From: Sandaracinaceae bacterium
GTDB lineage: Bacteria > Myxococcota_A > Polyangia > Polyangiales > Sandaracinaceae
Direction: 5' to 3'
Length of the DNA stretch: 64,000 nucleotides
NCBI GenBank assembly: GCA_020633195.1
Contig: JACKEC010000014.1
Coordinates: forward strand, 1,240,001-1,304,000
This document shows positions 30,250 to 38,263 of this stretch, in pieces (position 1 is the stretch's first letter; every line of letters starts with the position of its first letter). The notes beneath the pieces were generated by a model. That model saw only the letters and a program-made list of their open reading frames with translations, was not told where the DNA came from and did not search any database. The position numbers and the translations under genes were made by a program.

Positions 30250-31905
30250 ATGACGCGCCGCCTGAGTCACTGGGGCTGGGGCTGGGAAGATCGCTTCCCG
30301 GACCAGGCCACCCGCAAGATGTTCGCCCAACAGGTGCGGCTGTTCGGCGGCTTCGACGAGCTCGAGCTGCGCGAGCCCAAGCCGCTCGAGGACGCGACGC
30401 TGCCCGCGCCGAGCGTCGAGGTGAAGGACAAGTGGCTCGCCGACATCGCGACGACCGCGGCGCACGATCGCGCGTCGCGCTGCTACGGGCGCGCGTACCG
30501 GGACATCGCGCGCGGCTTCGAGGGCGACTTCGCCGCGGCGCCCGACGTGGTGCTGAAGCCGGTCGACGAGCAGCAGGTGAAGATCGCGCTCGAGTGGGCC
30601 TCCGAGAACGACATCGCCGTCGTCCCCTATGGCGGCGGCACCTCGGTGGTGAGCGGCGTGGAGGTGACCGAGCGCGCGGGCTTCCGCGGCGTGGCGTGCC
30701 TCGATCTGCGCGGCCTCGACCGCGTCCTCGAGGTCGACCCGCTCTCGTCGAGCGCGCGCATCCAGGCCGGCGCGACGGGGCCGCGGCTCGAGGAGCAGCT
30801 CCGCGATCACGGCCTCACCCTCCGGTTCTTCCCGCAGTCGTTCGAGCTGTCCACGCTCGGCGGCTGGATCGCCACGCGGGCGGGCGGTCACTTCGCGACG
30901 CTCCAGACACACATCGACGACCTGGTGCAGTCGACGCGGATGGTCACGCCGCGCGGCGTCTTCGAGACGCGTCGCTTGCCGGGCTCCGGCGCCGGACCGA
31001 GCCCTGATCGCCTCGTGCTCGGATCGGAGGGGACGCTCGGCGTGATCACCGAGGCGTGGGTGCGCGTGCGCCCGCGCCCGATCTGGCGAGCCAGCGCCAA
31101 CGTGCGCTTCGCGAACTGGACGGACTGCGTCGAGGCCACCCGCGAGATCGCGCAATCCGGCTTGCACCCCTCGAACTGCCGCGTGCTCGACAAGCGCGAG
31201 GCGCTCCTCAACCGCGTGGCGACGGACGGCACCCACGTGCTGCTCCTCGGCTTCGAGTCCGCGGACCACGAGGTGAACGCCTCGATGGAGCGCGCGCTCG
31301 ACATCGTGCAGGCGCACCGCGGCCAGTGCCCCGACGGCCCCACGTACAAGAAGCGCCCGGACTCCGCCGGCCGTCGCGTGCGCCGCAGCAGCGGCGGGGA
31401 CGACGCGTCCGAGCGGTGGCGGCAGGCGTTCCTCGACGCGCCCTACATCGTCAACTCGATGGTCAGCCTCGGCGTGATCGCCGACACGTTCGAGACCGCG
31501 GTGACCTGGGACCGCTTCGAGGCGCTCCACCGCAACGTGATCGCCGACGTGCGCGACGCGATGCGGCGGGTCTGCGGCAAGGGGATCATCACCTGCCGCT
31601 TCACCCACGTGTACCCGGACGGCCCGGCGCCGTACTTCACCTTCGTCGCGCCCGCGAAGCGAGGCTGGGCGCTGTCCCAGTGGGCGGAGCTCAAGGCCGC
31701 GGCGTCCGACGCGATCCTCGCGCACGGCGGGACCATCACCCATCACCACGCGGTCGGGCGGATGCACCGGCCCTGGTACGAGAAGCAGCGCCCCGAGCTC
31801 TACGGCGACGTGCTCTCGGCGGTGAAGGCGACCCTCGACCCGGCCGGGGTGCTCAACCCGGGAGTGCTCGTCGCAGCGCCTCGCGCTCCTCGCGCCGAAG
31901 GCTGA
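30250..31905 (+). CDS. FAD-binding oxidase, alkyl-DHAP synthase (AGPS)-like
   Basis: A 551-residue flavoprotein of the VAO/PCMH fold. The FAD-binding region has VVPYGGGTSVVSGVE, SFELSTLGGWIATRAGGHFAT and RLVLGSEGTLGVITEA. The C-terminal part has ITCRFTHVYPDGPAPYFTFV and the His cluster ITHHHAVGRMHRPWYEKQRP, then LDPAGVLNPG. The HHH-containing motif and the N-terminal SHWGWGWEDRF are characteristic of alkyldihydroxyacetonephosphate synthases, which make the ether bond of plasmalogen-type lipids; several myxobacteria produce ether lipids. A different 2-hydroxyacid oxidase activity cannot be excluded. Convergent with the PilZ gene, overlapping by 53 bp. Confidence 0.88.
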   Translation: MTRRLSHWGWGWEDRFPDQATRKMFAQQVRLFGGFDELELREPKPLEDATLPAPSVEVKDKWLADIATTAAHDRASRCYGRAYRDIARGFEGDFAAAPDVVLKPVDEQQVKIALEWASENDIAVVPYGGGTSVVSGVEVTERAGFRGVACLDLRGLDRVLEVDPLSSSARIQAGATGPRLEEQLRDHGLTLRFFPQSFELSTLGGWIATRAGGHFATLQTHIDDLVQSTRMVTPRGVFETRRLPGSGAGPSPDRLVLGSEGTLGVITEAWVRVRPRPIWRASANVRFANWTDCVEATREIAQSGLHPSNCRVLDKREALLNRVATDGTHVLLLGFESADHEVNASMERALDIVQAHRGQCPDGPTYKKRPDSAGRRVRRSSGGDDASERWRQAFLDAPYIVNSMVSLGVIADTFETAVTWDRFEALHRNVIADVRDAMRRVCGKGIITCRFTHVYPDGPAPYFTFVAPAKRGWALSQWAELKAAASDAILAHGGTITHHHAVGRMHRPWYEKQRPELYGDVLSAVKATLDPAGVLNPGVLVAAPRAPRAEG

Positions 31906-32119
31906 GGAGCCGCAGCCGCACGTCGAAGCGACCGTCCGCGCGGCGCTTGCTGCCGATCGTCTTGCCGCGCAGCGAGAGCGCCTCGTCGCCTTCGAGGGCG
32001 ACGCTCAGCTCGAGCGGCGCGCCCGGCGCGAACGCGCGAGAGAGCGCGCACGCGAGGTTCTCGCCCGTGAACGAGAGCGCCTCCCCGCGGCCGTCGGGGA
32101 ACGTGACGGGGAGCGTCAC
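31853..32119 (-). CDS. small PilZ-like domain protein
   Basis: An 88-residue protein beginning at GTG 32119, which overlaps the smpB stop (GTGA), so it is the last coupled gene of the operon. The sequence LPVTFPDGRGEALSFTGENL, PGAPLELSVALEGDEALSLRG and RFDVRLRLLSLRREEREAL follows the barrel layout of PilZ domains common in myxobacteria. The N-terminal RxxxR c-di-GMP motif is not evident, so nucleotide binding is doubtful. Its 3' end overlaps the convergent oxidase gene by 53 bp. Confidence 0.65.
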   Translation of the reverse strand: MTLPVTFPDGRGEALSFTGENLACALSRAFAPGAPLELSVALEGDEALSLRGKTIGSKRRADGRFDVRLRLLSLRREEREALRRALPG

Positions 32120-32595
32120 CGCCGGTGGTCCGCGGCTTCGCGCGCCTCGCGCATGTCCTGGTCCTTCTTCAGCTCGTGGCGCTTGTCGTGGACCTTGCGA
32201 CCCTTGCCGAGGCCGACCTCGACCTTCGCGTAGCCGTCCTTGAAGTAGACCGCGAGGGGCACGATGGCGTAGCCCTTCGTCGTCAACTTCCCTTGCCACT
32301 TCTCGATCTGCTGGCGCTTCATCAGGAGCTTGCGCTTGCGCTTCGTCTCGTGCTGGAAGAAGGGGCCCGCCTGCTCGTACGGCGCGATGTGCATCTTGTG
32401 GAGCCACACCTCGCCGTTCTCGATCGAGCCGTACGCGCCCTCGAGATCCGCGCGCCGGTTGCGCAGGCTCTTCACCTCGGAGCCGAGCAGCACGATGCCG
32501 GCCTCGAGCTTGTCCTCGATGTCGTAGAGCTTGTGGGCCTTCGGGTTGCGGCAGACGAGCAGCTCCCCGACGGTGCCTTTCTTCTTCGAGCTCAT
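32116..32595 (-). CDS. smpB: SsrA-binding protein SmpB
   Basis: A 159-residue SmpB, which delivers tmRNA to stalled ribosomes in trans-translation. Conserved elements: CRNPKAHKLYDIEDKLEAGI, LLGSEVKSLRNRRADLEGAY, LHKMHIAPYEQAG, RKRKLLMKRQQIEKW, VPLAVYFKDGYAKVEVGLGKGRK and HDKRHELKKDQDMREA. Length is normal. It lies in a minus-strand operon with comF, rlmH, rsfS and proBA. No tmRNA gene is seen in the window. Confidence 0.97.
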   Translation of the reverse strand: MSSKKKGTVGELLVCRNPKAHKLYDIEDKLEAGIVLLGSEVKSLRNRRADLEGAYGSIENGEVWLHKMHIAPYEQAGPFFQHETKRKRKLLMKRQQIEKWQGKLTTKGYAIVPLAVYFKDGYAKVEVGLGKGRKVHDKRHELKKDQDMREAREAADHRR

Positions 32596-32615
32596 GACGA
32601 GGCGGCGTTTCTACG

Positions 32616-33521
32616 TCAGGGCTCGGGCTCCCGCCAGCCCGCGCCGATGACGGCGCGGATCTCCGCGACGCGATCCCGCTGCGCGTCGGTGAGCACGACG
32701 CCGGAGAGCGCCGCGTCGAAGCGCTCGACCTGCGCCGCGACCGCCGCGCCGGTGAGGTGAGCGAGCGCCGCGATCTCGACCGCGCGCGCGGCCGCGGCGG
32801 ACACGTCGTGGTGCTCCCGCGCGGCCGCGAGGGCCTCGGCCTGGCCAGCGCGCACCCGCTCCACGTAGACCGCCGGCATCCCGTCCGCGTGCCAGCCCCC
32901 CTCGCGCGCGACGAGCGCGACCTCGATCGCGGGGGCGTCGTCGTCGAGCGCGAGCTCGGGCCAGCTCAGCGGCACGATGGCCTCGAGCGTGCCGTCGCGG
33001 TCCACGTCCTCGAAGCGCGCCACGCACGCCCCCTCGCGCAGCGACGCCGCGTCGTCGGCGGCGGCGCGCACGCCCCCGCGGTCGTCGAAGCGCAGGACCG
33101 CGAGGCACGGCGTGGGGCCGCCTTCGCGCAGGACGACGAGCTCCTCGCGGTCGTCGCCGTCGAGGTCTCGGGCCGCCGGGTCGGCGAGCGTGACGAGCCC
33201 GTGCCGCTCGCGGACGCCGTCGGCCTCGTGCGAGTCGAGCGCCGCGACGACGCCGCGCTGAGTGATGACCCGGACCGCCCGCTCGGACTCGCCCCGCGCG
33301 AACGCCACCGCGACGAAGCGCTCGGTCTCGACCTCGCGGGTCAGCTCCCACCCCGACGCCTCGAGCCGCTCGCGCAGCGCCGCCGCCTCCTCGGACGGCG
33401 TGACCCCAACGCGCAGGTACGCCTCGGGGCCGACCGGCTCGGCGACCGGCCCGCAGCCCAGCAACCCGATCGACAGCAGGGCTCGGAGCGCCCCGATCGC
33501 CGCGTCGTGCTTCGCGCTCAT
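32616..33521 (-). CDS. lipoprotein with FG-GAP/VCBS-like Asp repeats, hypothetical
   Basis: A 301-residue predicted lipoprotein (signal region RALLSIGLLGC, lipobox LLGC). Two Asp-rich loops, ARDLDGDDREELVVL and FEDVDRDGTLEAIVPL, match calcium-binding FG-GAP/VCBS-type motifs in which a D-x-D-x-D-G loop precedes a strand. The C-terminal 80 residues are helical. Function is not recognised. It sits between comF and smpB with short gaps (13 and 20 bp), so it is part of the same transcript although its role seems unrelated. Confidence 0.78.
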   Translation of the reverse strand: MSAKHDAAIGALRALLSIGLLGCGPVAEPVGPEAYLRVGVTPSEEAAALRERLEASGWELTREVETERFVAVAFARGESERAVRVITQRGVVAALDSHEADGVRERHGLVTLADPAARDLDGDDREELVVLREGGPTPCLAVLRFDDRGGVRAAADDAASLREGACVARFEDVDRDGTLEAIVPLSWPELALDDDAPAIEVALVAREGGWHADGMPAVYVERVRAGQAEALAAAREHHDVSAAAARAVEIAALAHLTGAAVAAQVERFDAALSGVVLTDAQRDRVAEIRAVIGAGWREPEP

Positions 33522-33534
33522 GGACGCCCGCAGG

Positions 33535-34152
33535 CTACGTTTCGACGCGCGCGAGGACCAGCGGGTGCACGCGCGAGGCGCCCCCGACCAGCAGCGCGCT
33601 CGCGCACTCGGCGAGCGTCGCGCCCGTGGTGCGGACGTCGTCGACGAGCAGGACCCGGCCCGCGATGTCGGCGTCGACGCGGAACGCGCCGCGCACGTTG
33701 CCCGCGCGACGGCCGACCTCGAGGCTCGCTTGCGCGGGGGTGTCGCGGACGCGCCGAAGCGCGCGCGGCCTCACGGGGACGCCGAGCGCGCTCGCCCACG
33801 CCCGCGCGATCAACGAGGCCTGGTTGAAGCCGCGCTCGCGCTCGCGCCGCGGGTGGAGCGGCACGGGGACGACCGCGTCGAAGCGCCCGGAGAGCTCGAG
33901 CGCGGCCGGCAGCCCGAGCTCGGCGAGGACCGGCGCGAGGTCGCTGCGGCCCCCGTACTTGAAGCGGCGGATCGCGTCGGCGAGGGGTCCGCCGTAGAGG
34001 AACGCGGCCCGCGGCGCGCCCACCGCGGGCTCGAGGAGCGAAGCGCAGGCGACGCAGAAGCCGCGCTCGCCGGGCGGCAGGACGACGTCGCACGCGGAGC
34101 ACGTCGGCGGCGCGAGGGCGTCGAGCAGCCCCTCGATCAGAGCGGCGATCAT
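33535..34152 (-). CDS. comF: ComF family phosphoribosyltransferase-like protein
   Basis: A 205-residue ComF-family protein, associated with natural competence and DNA uptake/processing in other bacteria. A zinc finger lies at the N-terminus (CSACDVV...CVACASL, residues about 18-37), followed by RRFKYGGRSDLAPVL, VPLHPRRERERGFNQASLIAR and the PRPP-binding signature VLLVDDVRTTGAT. Length is typical. The gene is 37 bp from rlmH in the same operon. Confidence 0.93.
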   Translation of the reverse strand: MIAALIEGLLDALAPPTCSACDVVLPPGERGFCVACASLLEPAVGAPRAAFLYGGPLADAIRRFKYGGRSDLAPVLAELGLPAALELSGRFDAVVPVPLHPRRERERGFNQASLIARAWASALGVPVRPRALRRVRDTPAQASLEVGRRAGNVRGAFRVDADIAGRVLLVDDVRTTGATLAECASALLVGGASRVHPLVLARVET

Positions 34153-34189
34153 GCCCCCTCATCGCCCGTCGCGCGGCGCGGTTGCGTGG

Positions 34190-34630
34190 TCAGTGGCTGT
34201 AGGGCTCGCCGCGCAGGATCGTGAAGGCGCGGTAGACCTGCTCGGCCAGGACCACGCGGGCGAGCCGATGCGGCAGGGTGATCCGGCCGAGGGAGAAGCG
34301 CGCGTCGGCCTTCTTGCTGACCTCCGGGGGCAGCCCGTACGAGCCCCCGATCAGGAAAGTGAGCGTGGGTATCGAATGCAGCTCGCAGTGGCCGACCTGC
34401 TTCGCGAGATCCTCGCTCGACCACGTCGCGCCCTCGACCTCGAGCGCGACGGTGCGGCCCTGGGCGTCGATGCGCCGCTCGAAGCGCTCGATCAGCTCGG
34501 ACGCGGCCACGTCCTTGAGCTCGATCTCCTCGAGCTTCGCGTAGCGTTGGATCCGGCCGAGGTAGTCGTCGAGCACGGCGCGGAGCGGGCGCTCCTTCAC
34601 CTTGCCCACGACGAGGAAGACGACCTTCAC
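34190..34630 (-). CDS. rlmH: 23S rRNA (pseudouridine1915-N3)-methyltransferase RlmH
   Basis: A 146-residue SPOUT methyltransferase that methylates pseudouridine 1915 in helix 69 of 23S rRNA. It shows the SAM-knot segments LTFLIGGSYGLPPEV and FSLGRITLPHRLARVVLAEQ, and ends with the family's RGEPYSH. Length is slightly short but within range. ATG 34630 overlaps the rsfS stop (ATGA), so it is translationally coupled to it, a conserved gene pair. Confidence 0.97.
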   Translation of the reverse strand: MKVVFLVVGKVKERPLRAVLDDYLGRIQRYAKLEEIELKDVAASELIERFERRIDAQGRTVALEVEGATWSSEDLAKQVGHCELHSIPTLTFLIGGSYGLPPEVSKKADARFSLGRITLPHRLARVVLAEQVYRAFTILRGEPYSH

Positions 34631-35052
34631 GCCCCGTCGTCGACCGGGACCCTCGCCGCGTCGACCCAGAGCGACTCGAGGTCGTAGTAGCCCCGCGTGT
34701 CCTCGTGGAACACGTGCGCGATGACGTCGCCGAAGTCCATGAGGACCCAGCTCGCCTGGGGCAGCCCCTCGACGCTGAGGCAGCGGACGCCGGTCTTCTC
34801 CTTCACGTCGGCCTCGACGTTCTTCGCGATCGCGGCGACCTGCCGGTCGCTGCGGCCGCTCATCACGACGACGTAGTCCGTGTAGTCGACCTTGCCGATC
34901 ACATCGAGGATCACGACGTTGAGCGCCTTGCGGTCGAGCGCCGACCCCGCGATCGCGAGAGCCGTCTCCCGCGCCGCCGCGAGCTGGGCGATCCGCCTCG
35001 GATCGTCCTCCGCGTGCTCGACTCGTGCCTCGCCGTTTTCGCCGTCACCCAT
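34627..35052 (-). CDS. rsfS: ribosome silencing factor RsfS
   Basis: A 141-residue RsfS/Iojap-family protein that binds uL14 and blocks subunit joining under starvation. Diagnostic segments are VVILDVIGKVDYTDYVVVMSG, QVAAIAKNVEADVKEKTG, EGLPQASWVLMDFGDVIAHVF and YYDLESLWVDAARV. The N-terminal 25 residues are a charged extension. It is coupled to rlmH through ATGA. The proA stop lies 71 bp upstream, so the operon likely continues from proBA. Confidence 0.96.
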   Translation of the reverse strand: MGDGENGEARVEHAEDDPRRIAQLAAARETALAIAGSALDRKALNVVILDVIGKVDYTDYVVVMSGRSDRQVAAIAKNVEADVKEKTGVRCLSVEGLPQASWVLMDFGDVIAHVFHEDTRGYYDLESLWVDAARVPVDDGA

Positions 35053-35123
35053 GCTTTGCCCTCGAACGAGCGGCTACAGGTATCCGATCTGAACGCGTCG
35101 TCAAGCCGGCGTGACCGCGCGGC

Positions 35124-36377
35124 TCAGGCTCGGACCTGGCCGGCGCCGCGGCCGATCCATCGCGTGGTGCACAGCTCGCCGAGCCCCATCGGGCCATAGG
35201 CGTGCAGCTTCGTGGTGGAGATCCCCACCTCGGCGCCGAGCCCGAGCTGGCCTCCGTCGTTGAACCGCGTCGACGCGTTCACGAGCACGCAGGACGCGTC
35301 GACCTCGCGCAGGAAGCGCTCGGCGCGGTCGTGGTCCTCGGTGACGATGGCCTCCGTGTGGAGGCTCCCGTGCCGGGCGATGTGGTCCATCGCCGCGTCC
35401 ACCCCGTCGACGACGCCGACCGTGAGGACGAGGTCGAGGTACTCCTCGTCCCAGTCCGCGTCGGTCGCGGGCGTCGCCTCGATCGTCGCGCGGGCGCGCT
35501 CGTCGGCTCGCAGCTCGACGCCCGCCTCGCGCATCGCCGCGGCGACCTTCGGGAGGAACGCGTCGGCGACCGCGGCGTCCACCAGCAGTGTCTCCATCGA
35601 GTTGCAGACCCCCGGCCGCTGCACCTTCGCGTTCATCGCGATGGCGAGCGCCTTGTCGAGGTCGGCGTCCCTGTCGACGTAGACGTGGCAGACGCCCTTG
35701 TAGTGCCGGATCACGGGGACCCGCGCGTTCTCGGCGACGAAGCGGATCAGCCCCTCGCCGCCGCGCGGGATGATCACGTCCACGATCCCATCGAGCTCGA
35801 TCATCGCGCGCGTCGCCTCGCGGTCGAGCGTCGGGATCAGGCTCACCGACGCCGGGTCGAGCCCCTCCGCCTCGAGCGCCGCCGCGAAGACCGTCGCGAG
35901 CGCGGTGTTGGTGCGGAAGGCCTCCTTGCCGCCGCGCAGGAGGCACGCGTTGCCCGCCTTGAAGCAGAGCGCGGCCGCGTCGACGGTCACGTTCGGCCGC
36001 GACTCGTAGATGATCCCGACGAGCCCGAGCGGCGCGCGGACGCGCTGCACCTCGAGCCCGTTGTCGAGCGTGTGCGAGTGGACCACCTGCCCGACCGGAT
36101 CGGGCAGCTCCACGATCTCGTCGAGCGCGCGGGCGACGCCGTCGAGCCGGGCGCGGTCGAGCTTCAGCCGGTCGCGCAGCGCCGGCGACAGATCGGCGCC
36201 CGCCGCGACGTCCTCCTCGTTCGCGCGCAAGACGTCTTCACTCTCGGGCGCGCGGAGCGCGGCCGCCACGCGACGCAGCACCGCGTCCTTCTTCGCCGTC
36301 GGCGCCGCGGCGAGCGAGCGCGCGGCCCGCTTCGCGCGGCGCGCCAGCGCCTCCACCTCGTCTCTGACCTCGCTCAT
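35124..36377 (-). CDS. proA: gamma-glutamyl phosphate reductase
   Basis: A 417-residue ProA, the NADPH-dependent second enzyme of proline synthesis, converting gamma-glutamyl phosphate to glutamate semialdehyde. Landmarks: PLGLVGIIYESRPNVTVDAAA, KAGNACLLRGGKEA, VDVIIPRGGEGL, the catalytic Cys in QRPGVCNSMETLLV and ASTRFNDGGQLGLGAEVGIST. ATG 36377 is 8 bp after the proB stop. Full length and intact. Confidence 0.97.
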   Translation of the reverse strand: MSEVRDEVEALARRAKRAARSLAAAPTAKKDAVLRRVAAALRAPESEDVLRANEEDVAAGADLSPALRDRLKLDRARLDGVARALDEIVELPDPVGQVVHSHTLDNGLEVQRVRAPLGLVGIIYESRPNVTVDAAALCFKAGNACLLRGGKEAFRTNTALATVFAAALEAEGLDPASVSLIPTLDREATRAMIELDGIVDVIIPRGGEGLIRFVAENARVPVIRHYKGVCHVYVDRDADLDKALAIAMNAKVQRPGVCNSMETLLVDAAVADAFLPKVAAAMREAGVELRADERARATIEATPATDADWDEEYLDLVLTVGVVDGVDAAMDHIARHGSLHTEAIVTEDHDRAERFLREVDASCVLVNASTRFNDGGQLGLGAEVGISTTKLHAYGPMGLGELCTTRWIGRGAGQVRA

Positions 36378-36385
36378 GTCCCCTC

Positions 36386-37501
36386 TCACACCAACACGAG
36401 GTCGTCTCGATGCACGAGCTCGTCCCCGCCGTGGAACCCGAGCCGCGCTCGGATCTCGTCCGTCTTGGCCCCCGCGAGCGTCGCCGCGTCGGCGGTCCCG
36501 TAGCGCGTGAGCCCGCGCCCGATCTCGACGCCGTCGAGCGTGCGCAGCACCACCGCGTCGCCTGGCGAGAACGCCCCGCGCACCCCGACGACCCCGGCCG
36601 GGAGCAGGCTCCGCCCGCCCTCGCGGATCGCGCGCGCCGCCCCCTCGTCGAGGATGAGATCCCCGCGCGGCCGCAGCGTGTAGGCGATCCAGTGCTTGCG
36701 GCTCGGGAGCTTCGCGGCCGACGGGACCACGAGCGTGCCGACGTCCTCGCCGGCGAGCACTCGCGCGAGCACCGTCGCGTCGCGGGCGTCGGCGATGACG
36801 ACGGGGACCCCACGGCGCGACGCGCGCCGCGCCGCCTCGAGCTTGCTGCCCATCCCGCCGCTGCCCACGTCGTCGCCCTTGCGCGGCGCGACCATCGCGC
36901 GCGCCGCGTCCACGTCCTCGACCACGGGGACGCGCTGCCCCTCGTCGAGGAGCCCCTCCACGTCGCTGAGCAGCACCAGCAGGTCGGCGTCCGCCAGCGT
37001 GCACACCATCGCCGCGAGCTGGTCGTTGTCGCCGAACCGGATCTCGTCGACGGCGACCGTGTCGTTCTCGTTGATGACGGGGACGGCTCCGAGCTCGAGC
37101 AGCGCCGCGAGGGCGCCCCGGGCGTTCAGGTAACGCTCGCGGTCCTCGAGGTCGGCGTGGCTCAACAGCATCTGCGCCGCGGCGACCCCTCGGCTCCCGA
37201 ACGCCGTCTCCCAGCCGCGCATGAGCAGCGACTGCCCGACCGCGGCGCAGGCCTGGAGCTGCGCTATCGATCGCGGCCGCTCGGAGAAGCCGAGCCGGCC
37301 GCGCCCGAGCGCGACCGCGCCGCTGCTCACGAGCACGACCGACCGGCCGCCCTCGCGGAGCCCGACGAGCTGGGCGGCGAGCGGCTCGAAGCGCGCGTCC
37401 TCCGCGTGACCGAGCTCGTGCAGCGACGCGCCCACCACCGAGCGACTGCCGACCTTGACCACGATCCGACGCGCCGAGGCCAGCTCGGCTCGACGCGTCA
37501 T
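36386..37501 (-). CDS. proB: glutamate 5-kinase
   Basis: A 371-residue ProB, which phosphorylates glutamate in the first step of proline synthesis. The amino-acid kinase domain shows RIVVKVGSRSVVG, VVLVSSGAVALGRGRLG, PVINENDTVAVDEIRFGDND and DVGSGGMGSKLEAARRA. A C-terminal PUA domain follows (REGGRSLLPAGVVGVRGAFSPG). Proline feedback is typical of the enzyme. Its ATG overlaps the preceding gene's stop by 4 bp. Together with proA it forms the core of the minus-strand operon. Confidence 0.97.
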   Translation of the reverse strand: MTRRAELASARRIVVKVGSRSVVGASLHELGHAEDARFEPLAAQLVGLREGGRSVVLVSSGAVALGRGRLGFSERPRSIAQLQACAAVGQSLLMRGWETAFGSRGVAAAQMLLSHADLEDRERYLNARGALAALLELGAVPVINENDTVAVDEIRFGDNDQLAAMVCTLADADLLVLLSDVEGLLDEGQRVPVVEDVDAARAMVAPRKGDDVGSGGMGSKLEAARRASRRGVPVVIADARDATVLARVLAGEDVGTLVVPSAAKLPSRKHWIAYTLRPRGDLILDEGAARAIREGGRSLLPAGVVGVRGAFSPGDAVVLRTLDGVEIGRGLTRYGTADAATLAGAKTDEIRARLGFHGGDELVHRDDLVLV

Positions 37502-38178
37502 GGCGTGCCCGTCTCCTGCTCGAGGGCCAGATCGAACTGCAGCGTCAGCGCGTCCACGAGGTCGTCGGGCGCGTCGGCGAAGCCGTCGAGCACCGCGTCG
37601 ACGAAGCGCTCGATCGGCGAGCGCCCCTCTTCGTCGGCGTTGACGAGCGCGTCGAACGCCCGCCGCAAGATCTGCCAGAGCCCCGCCGGGATGGTCTTGA
37701 GCGCGTCGAAGCCCGCCTCGCCGATCGCGCGCTCGGTCGCGGACCGCACGCGGCGCGCCTCGGCCGCGGTGAGCGCGGCGCGGGCCGGCCGGTCGGGGCG
37801 GCGCAGGAAGTGATCGAGGCACACCGCCGCGAAGAGCGTCCCGAACGCGTCCTCGACGCGCGCCGCGATCCGGAACGGCGCCAGGATCGACGACAGCGCG
37901 GCCTTCACGAGCCGACCGCGCTCCGTCGACGTCGCGTGGATCGAGCCCGGGCTCGAGAGGATCCCCCGCGCGTCCGGGGTCAGCACGACGCCGTGACGCT
38001 TGGCGACCCGGCGCATCGCCGCGCCGCGAGACAGCTCGCTCAGGACGGAGTCGAGCATCGGCACCGGCACCGCCCCCGCGAGGCCGGTCACGGCCGCGTA
38101 GACGGAGACGGACGCGCCGGCCTGGCGCGCGAGCGGCGTTCCAGCTCGCCGGGAGATGTCGCTTTGGGGCTCGGTCAT
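37498..38178 (-). CDS. hypothetical protein, first gene of the proBA operon
   Basis: A 226-residue protein coupled to proB by ATGA. It has a hydrophobic region (ASVSVYAAVTGLAGAVPVPMLDSVLSEL) that resembles the helical hairpin of EcsC/DUF697-type membrane-associated proteins, then a mostly helical body (SILAPFRIAARVEDAFGTLF, EAGFDALKTIPAGLWQILRR). I cannot assign a family with confidence. Start ATG 38178 is the first in the frame after a -10 box (TAGACT) 11 nt upstream. Confidence 0.72.
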   Translation of the reverse strand: MTEPQSDISRRAGTPLARQAGASVSVYAAVTGLAGAVPVPMLDSVLSELSRGAAMRRVAKRHGVVLTPDARGILSSPGSIHATSTERGRLVKAALSSILAPFRIAARVEDAFGTLFAAVCLDHFLRRPDRPARAALTAAEARRVRSATERAIGEAGFDALKTIPAGLWQILRRAFDALVNADEEGRSPIERFVDAVLDGFADAPDDLVDALTLQFDLALEQETGTP

Positions 38179-38189
38179 CGGAGGCGGGG

Positions 38190-38218
38190 AGTCTAGCGCG
38201 CCCCTGGAATCACGCGAA
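38190..38218 (-). promoter_or_regulatory. putative promoter of the proBA operon
   Basis: Minus strand: weak -35 TTCGCG (38218-38213), 17-bp spacer, good -10 TAGACT (38195-38190), 11 nt to ATG 38178, implying a very short leader. Confidence 0.35.
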
Positions 38219-38263
38219 CGGCCGCCTCCGTTGCTACGCTCCGTCACCTTGCTCGTCTCCGAC

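Noticed and set aside
34149..34424. Plus/minus ORFs overlapping rlmH and comF (34149-34424, 34151-34687)
   Set aside because: They overlap two strongly conserved genes and lack any recognisable domain.
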